Positions 9,501 through 9,878 of a stretch of 9,878 nt of DNA are shown here, piece by piece. The notes below the pieces were generated by a model. That model worked only from the letters and a program-made list of their open reading frames with translations, was not told where the DNA came from and ran no database searches. The stretch comes from Treponema sp. UBA4232. GTDB taxonomy: Bacteria > Spirochaetota > Spirochaetia > Treponematales > Treponemataceae. Every line of letters starts with the position of its first letter. Position 1 is the first letter of the stretch. The position numbers were made by a program, and so were the translations under genes. The stretch covers positions 1-9,878 of the forward strand of contig DGXM01000106.1 in the NCBI GenBank assembly GCA_002396325.1. Reading direction: 5' to 3'.

Positions 9501-9878
9501 GACACTGGCTACACTGGCTATAAGTATGTCGCCATCGATGCAATTACAGGAGATTCTGCCAGCAGTGATGTTGTAGTTGCAGTCTGGTATGACGGTGACA
9601 GTCTGCGTTATGCATATAATGATAACCCGACAAGCGGACTGGACAATGGTTCTGCCGGTGGCTGGAAGGGCAACAAGGTCATCTTTAGCGATGGCGGAGA
9701 GCATTGTGCCATAAAGGTTGACAGTCAGGGGCACATCCATATTGCGGCCTACGTTGACGGTGGTTTGCGCTACGCATATCTTGATAGCTATAATTCTGGC
9801 TATACCGAGGCAACGGATTCTGTTCTTGTTGATTCCTTCACAATTACAGGAGAGCGAATCTCTATAGATGCGGGTATA
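3..9878 (+). CDS. Giant multidomain Ig-like repeat / TIG / propeller surface protein, partial at both ends
   Basis: One reading frame is open across the entire window (3,292 codons) with no start or stop in view, so the gene extends past both ends and the protein exceeds about 340 kDa. Domains in order are: divergent Ig-like units (residues 1 to about 2350), an irregular beta-rich section (to 2522), a Ser/Gly/Asp linker (2523-2559), a TIG/IPT-like domain (about 2565-2657), and propeller-like blades (from about 2725). The composition is rich in Thr, Ser, Asp, Gly and Ala, with about nine cysteines and no hydrophobic membrane span, which fits an exported protein. No enzyme active site is recognisable. 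Ig and TIG modules in bacteria usually form stalks and adhesive surfaces, so adhesion or ligand display is the inferred role. The layout recalls giant proteins of Treponema-type spirochaetes from memory. Any secretion signal or cell anchor must lie outside the window. Base composition changes sharply at about 8341-9500 without breaking the frame. Confidence 0.93.
579..2111 (+). repeat. Ig-like repeat array, part 1 (four units)
   Basis: Units start at proline hinges: D-S-K-A-P (P197, base 591), D-F-D-A-P (P324, 972), D-A-T-L-P (P435, 1305) and D-Q-T-S-P (P562, 1686). Spacings are 127, 111, 127 and then 142 residues. Closing D-x-A-G-N-type motifs are D-Q-T-G-N (D303), D-S-A-G-H (D415), D-N-A-G-N (D542) and D-N-A-E-N (D684). 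Each unit contains the hallmark second strand, a small word such as LYGTVSDDASG or IEGEITETASG, where G-x-V/I-x-D/E leads into the next loop. This pattern is known from bacterial Ig-like (Big) and cadherin-like modules that stack into rigid, often calcium-stiffened stalks. Units share motifs but little exact sequence, so the array is old rather than recently duplicated. Confidence 0.75.
2112..3701 (+). repeat. Ig-like repeat array, part 2 (four units)
   Basis: Hinges are D-S-E-A-P (P704, base 2112), D-R-T-A-P (P828, 2484), D-L-T-P-P (P986, 2958) and D-S-T-P-P (P1112, 3336). Closing motifs are D-T-A-G-N (D804), D-N-A-G-N (D965) and D-E-A-G-N (D1213). The unit starting at P828 is long (about 158 residues to the next hinge) and carries an extended loop with YYQVVESGSS and a phrase rich in Tyr, Asp and Thr. 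The unit at P1112 has the textbook opening LKLPRSGETLNG followed by KVSGTVNDG, the strand pair that begins many bacterial Ig-like domains. No catalytic motif is visible. Confidence 0.75.
3702..5348 (+). repeat. Ig-like repeat array, part 3 (four units, one with an EF-hand-type loop)
   Basis: Hinges are D-R-P (P1234, base 3702), D-Y-H-A-P (P1339, 4017), D-N-T-P-P (P1486, 4458) and D-P-Q-G-D-K-P (P1628, 4884). Closing motifs are D-S-A-G-T (D1320), D-L-A-G-L (D1468) and D-E-N-G-N (D1607). The unit at P1628 opens with ISYPATGDTLGG and MGTATDNVS, a canonical Ig-like start, and then carries an Asp-rich loop at residues 1665-1676 that is listed separately. Five of the protein's roughly nine cysteines fall in this part or just after it (codons near 4050, 4311, 4539, 4695 and 5688), so one or two disulphides are possible here but cannot be shown from sequence alone. 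Confidence 0.72.
4995..5030 (+). other. EF-hand-type calcium-binding loop 1
   Basis: Residues 1665-1676 read D-M-D-A-D-G-D-Y-D-G-T-D. Acidic residues stand at loop positions 1, 3, 5, 9 and 12 with glycine at 6, which matches the DxDxDG calcium loop of EF-hand and dockerin-type sites. It lies in a loop after the second strand of the Ig-like unit that starts at P1628. Calcium binding is inferred from the pattern. There are no clear flanking EF helices, so this would be an isolated loop stabilising or rigidifying the stalk rather than a calmodulin-like domain. Confidence 0.6.
5349..6509 (+). repeat. Ig-like repeat array, part 4 (two units, the second enlarged)
   Basis: Hinges are D-K-D-S-P (P1783, base 5349) and D-N-K-K-P (P1917, 5751). 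The first unit is 134 residues long and ends at V-R-I-D-N-K-K-P. The second runs about 253 residues to the next hinge (P2170), roughly twice the usual length, and closes with D-E-A-G-N (D2151) and the strand VEIFVGNNQP. The extra length is partly explained by a compact insertion at about residues 2023-2084, listed separately, and by a long segment around 1935-2010 with FWTFGSS and IAFYVTRDVDS. The enlarged unit may therefore be one Ig-like domain hosting another fold, or two poorly recognisable units. Confidence 0.6.
6069..6254 (+). other. Small beta domain apparently nested in an Ig-like unit
   Basis: Residues about 2023-2084 form a run of short strands and turns: STVTISSADANIHKGG, then VKLNDVIYRIESVTG, then TTITVDSTASF and AYFALA. 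The order (entry strand, glycine turn, I-Y-R-I-x-S-V-x-G hairpin, T-I-T-V-D strand) resembles small all-beta modules seen in phage tail and cell-surface proteins, where a value is set by a hairpin of the form V-Y-x-I-x-S-V-x-G-x-x-I-x-V. The Ig-like sequence seems to resume afterwards with NVVDNATQEGEG. I do not recognise a named family, and the boundaries are approximate. Confidence 0.4.
6510..7568 (+). other. Irregular beta-rich section between Ig-like stalk and linker
   Basis: This section starts at the hinge N-N-Q-P (P2170, base 6510), at once followed by an EF-hand-type loop (2180-2191). Its first half contains LRIVRNKMRIKPEIVGGNG and ends near LILDIALDDKEKP (P2350, base 7050). The second half contains ILPFYWKSSADNSLFG, GHIELSADLP and DPKVSGKVKIEGVTRDD, which again gives a strand-turn-strand of the Ig-like kind, and then the aromatic strand HVVKWVVYADTETLVG. 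Motifs are weaker than in the array and spacing is about 180 residues. I recall similar wording in giant Treponema-type proteins, but cannot name a domain family. Confidence 0.5.
6540..6575 (+). other. EF-hand-type calcium-binding loop 2
   Basis: Residues 2180-2191 read D-D-D-T-D-G-N-Y-S-D-S-E, with aspartates at loop positions 1, 3 and 5, glycine at 6 and glutamate at 12, the most canonical EF-hand loop ending. It lies ten residues after the hinge proline P2170, at the join between the enlarged Ig-like unit and the next section, where a bound calcium could lock the interdomain angle. As with loop 1, no flanking EF helices are evident, so calcium binding is an inference from the loop pattern only. 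Confidence 0.58.
7569..7679 (+). other. Ser/Gly/Asp-rich low-complexity linker or loop
   Basis: Residues 2523-2559 are dominated by Ser, Gly, Asp, Thr and Asn, including DSKSSESSSAQTGG and NDGSGD, with almost no hydrophobic residues. It separates the Ig-like stalk from the TIG-like and propeller-like regions. It may be a flexible hinge, or an exposed loop between the strand VGVGLDIGVDA before it and the strand YRIDVVPYI after it. Length and sequence of such loops often vary between strains. Confidence 0.7.
7695..7973 (+). other. TIG/IPT-like beta-sandwich domain
   Basis: Residues about 2565-2657 open with PYITEVTTSLTS and contain ISIKGFNLGTS in the middle and GPVVLTLG near the end. This is the order of the TIG/IPT fold: a first strand of the kind P-x-I-x-x-V, a central strand I-x-I-x-G-x-N-L-G (usually G-x-N-F-G), and a closing strand with V-x-V/L-x. 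TIG domains occur in bacterial adhesins, where they hold the passenger or receptor-binding part. The stretch between first and central strands (KSAYSRTSLGHYIARSD) is longer than usual. The domain sits directly before the propeller-like region, as expected for a neck. Confidence 0.6.
7974..8174 (+). other. Connector between TIG-like and propeller-like regions
   Basis: Residues 2658-2724 hold a Ser/Glu/Asn-rich stretch, then YADKAAYAYNRMPNRTSN and DDVVIDVWQFDSDAAKP. The V-V-I-D-V-W-Q-F-D strand looks like the first strand of the propeller-like region and may close its ring with blades beyond the window. One cysteine occurs (codon near 7989). I do not recognise a named domain here. Confidence 0.45.
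8341..9500 (+). other. AT-rich segment with foreign-looking codon use inside the open reading frame
   Basis: Hand counts of 60-base rows give 33/60 G+C at 2401-2460 and 32/60 at 8101-8160, then 20/60 at 8401-8460, 14/60 at 8521-8580 and 15/60 at 9241-9300, and back to 28/60 at 9541-9600 and 30/60 at 9601-9660. Within the segment leucine TTA, isoleucine ATA, arginine AGA, AAT and TAT are common; I did not notice TTA codons upstream. The left edge is gradual (38-45% from about 8161), the right edge sharper (about 9480-9540). The reading frame does not shift. The segment encodes blades B (end) and C plus two stretches without clear blade motifs (8421-8663 and 8775-9518). Confidence 0.85.
8775..9518 (+). 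other. Long insertion without blade motif between blades C and D
   Basis: Residues 2925-3172 (248 residues) show no D-G-x-L-R-Y-A-Y pattern. They are rich in Asn, Ser, Asp and Tyr, with EAYQWNNNGYYWIIQNDG and LIFIDKDKKSP suggesting a beta hairpin, and KYTYN-like aromatic words near the end, finishing in a Tyr/Gly/Thr run (YDTGYTGYKY). It could be an inserted domain on one propeller loop, or several highly diverged blades. I do not recognise a family. All of it is in the AT-rich segment. Confidence 0.45.
9502..9519 (+). repeat. Perfect 9-bp tandem duplication at the right edge of the AT-rich segment
   Basis: The word acactggct occurs twice in direct succession (9502-9510 and 9511-9519). It is in frame and yields T-G-Y-T-G-Y. 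It sits at the place where G+C content returns to the normal level of the gene, just before blade D. It may be a small slippage duplication and need not be related to the composition change. Confidence 0.8.

Larger units (their letters stand above)
8175..9878 (+). repeat. Propeller-like blade repeats (at least five, cut by window end)
   Basis: Blade-like motifs share the form h-x-x-D/N-x-x-G-x-h-x-h-A-h/Y-x-D followed by an aromatic L-R-Y-A-Y strand. Blade A (from 8175) has INPVTGQVGLAFVSG. Blade B (8304-8420) has ISFAYDALGKAHATATG and ends FSYFYSKWG. Blade C (8664-8774) has VYLAYYDSIQKQIRFRY. Blade D (9519-9701) has VVVAVWYDGDSLRYAYND. Blade E (9702-9854) has KVDSQGHIHIAAYVDGG then LRYAY. 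A further blade begins at 9855 with ISIDAGI. The key aspartates of C, D and E are D2911, D3197 and D3252, so D and E are only 55 residues apart while C and D are separated by a long insertion. Such repeats usually build beta-propellers that bind ligands or glycans. The propeller fold is an inference. Confidence 0.6.

Noticed and set aside
9541..9853. 13-bp word caattacaggaga at 9541 and again at 9841, exactly 300 bases apart
   Set aside because: The match is in frame, but the blade motifs D and E are 55 residues apart rather than 100, so it is out of blade register and probably a chance or short local similarity.

Overview
The whole window lies inside one enormous protein-coding gene. The third forward frame is open from base 3 to base 9878 with no stop codon, which is 3,292 codons. 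Neither the start nor the stop is in view, so the full protein is longer still. The numbering used here counts the first in-frame codon as residue 1, so residue n starts at base 3n. I see no second gene, RNA gene, promoter, terminator, insertion sequence or CRISPR array. The other open frames on both strands are shadows of this gene.

The protein looks extracellular and built of beta-sandwich modules. It is rich in Thr, Ser, Asp, Gly and Ala, has only about nine cysteines, and shows no membrane span. Bases 3 to about 7050 hold a long, divergent array of Ig-like units. Each begins near a hinge of the type V-D-x-x-x-P and many end in D-x-A-G-N. Two EF-hand-type calcium loops (near 4995 and 6540) and one apparently nested small beta domain (about 6069-6254) interrupt the pattern. 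A less regular beta-rich section follows (about 7050-7568), then a Ser/Gly/Asp linker (7569-7679), a TIG/IPT-like domain (about 7695-7973), and a propeller-like region with blade motifs such as D-G-x-L-R-Y-A-Y that runs off the right end.

The most unusual feature is a change of base composition inside the reading frame. Most of the gene is about half G+C. From about 8341 to 9500 it falls to roughly 25-35% G+C, with TTA, ATA, AGA, AAT and TAT codons, and then returns to the earlier style. The frame stays open throughout and blade motifs occur inside the segment and on both sides. This suggests that part of the propeller domain was exchanged or inserted by recombination while the protein stayed intact.

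Organism: the giant Ig-repeat / TIG / propeller layout, and phrases such as V-V-P-Y-I-T-E-V followed by G-F-N-L-G, remind me of very large surface proteins of Treponema and related host-associated spirochaetes. This rests on memory, not on a search, so the assignment is moderate. The likely job, by inference, is a long stalk displaying a binding head at the cell surface.
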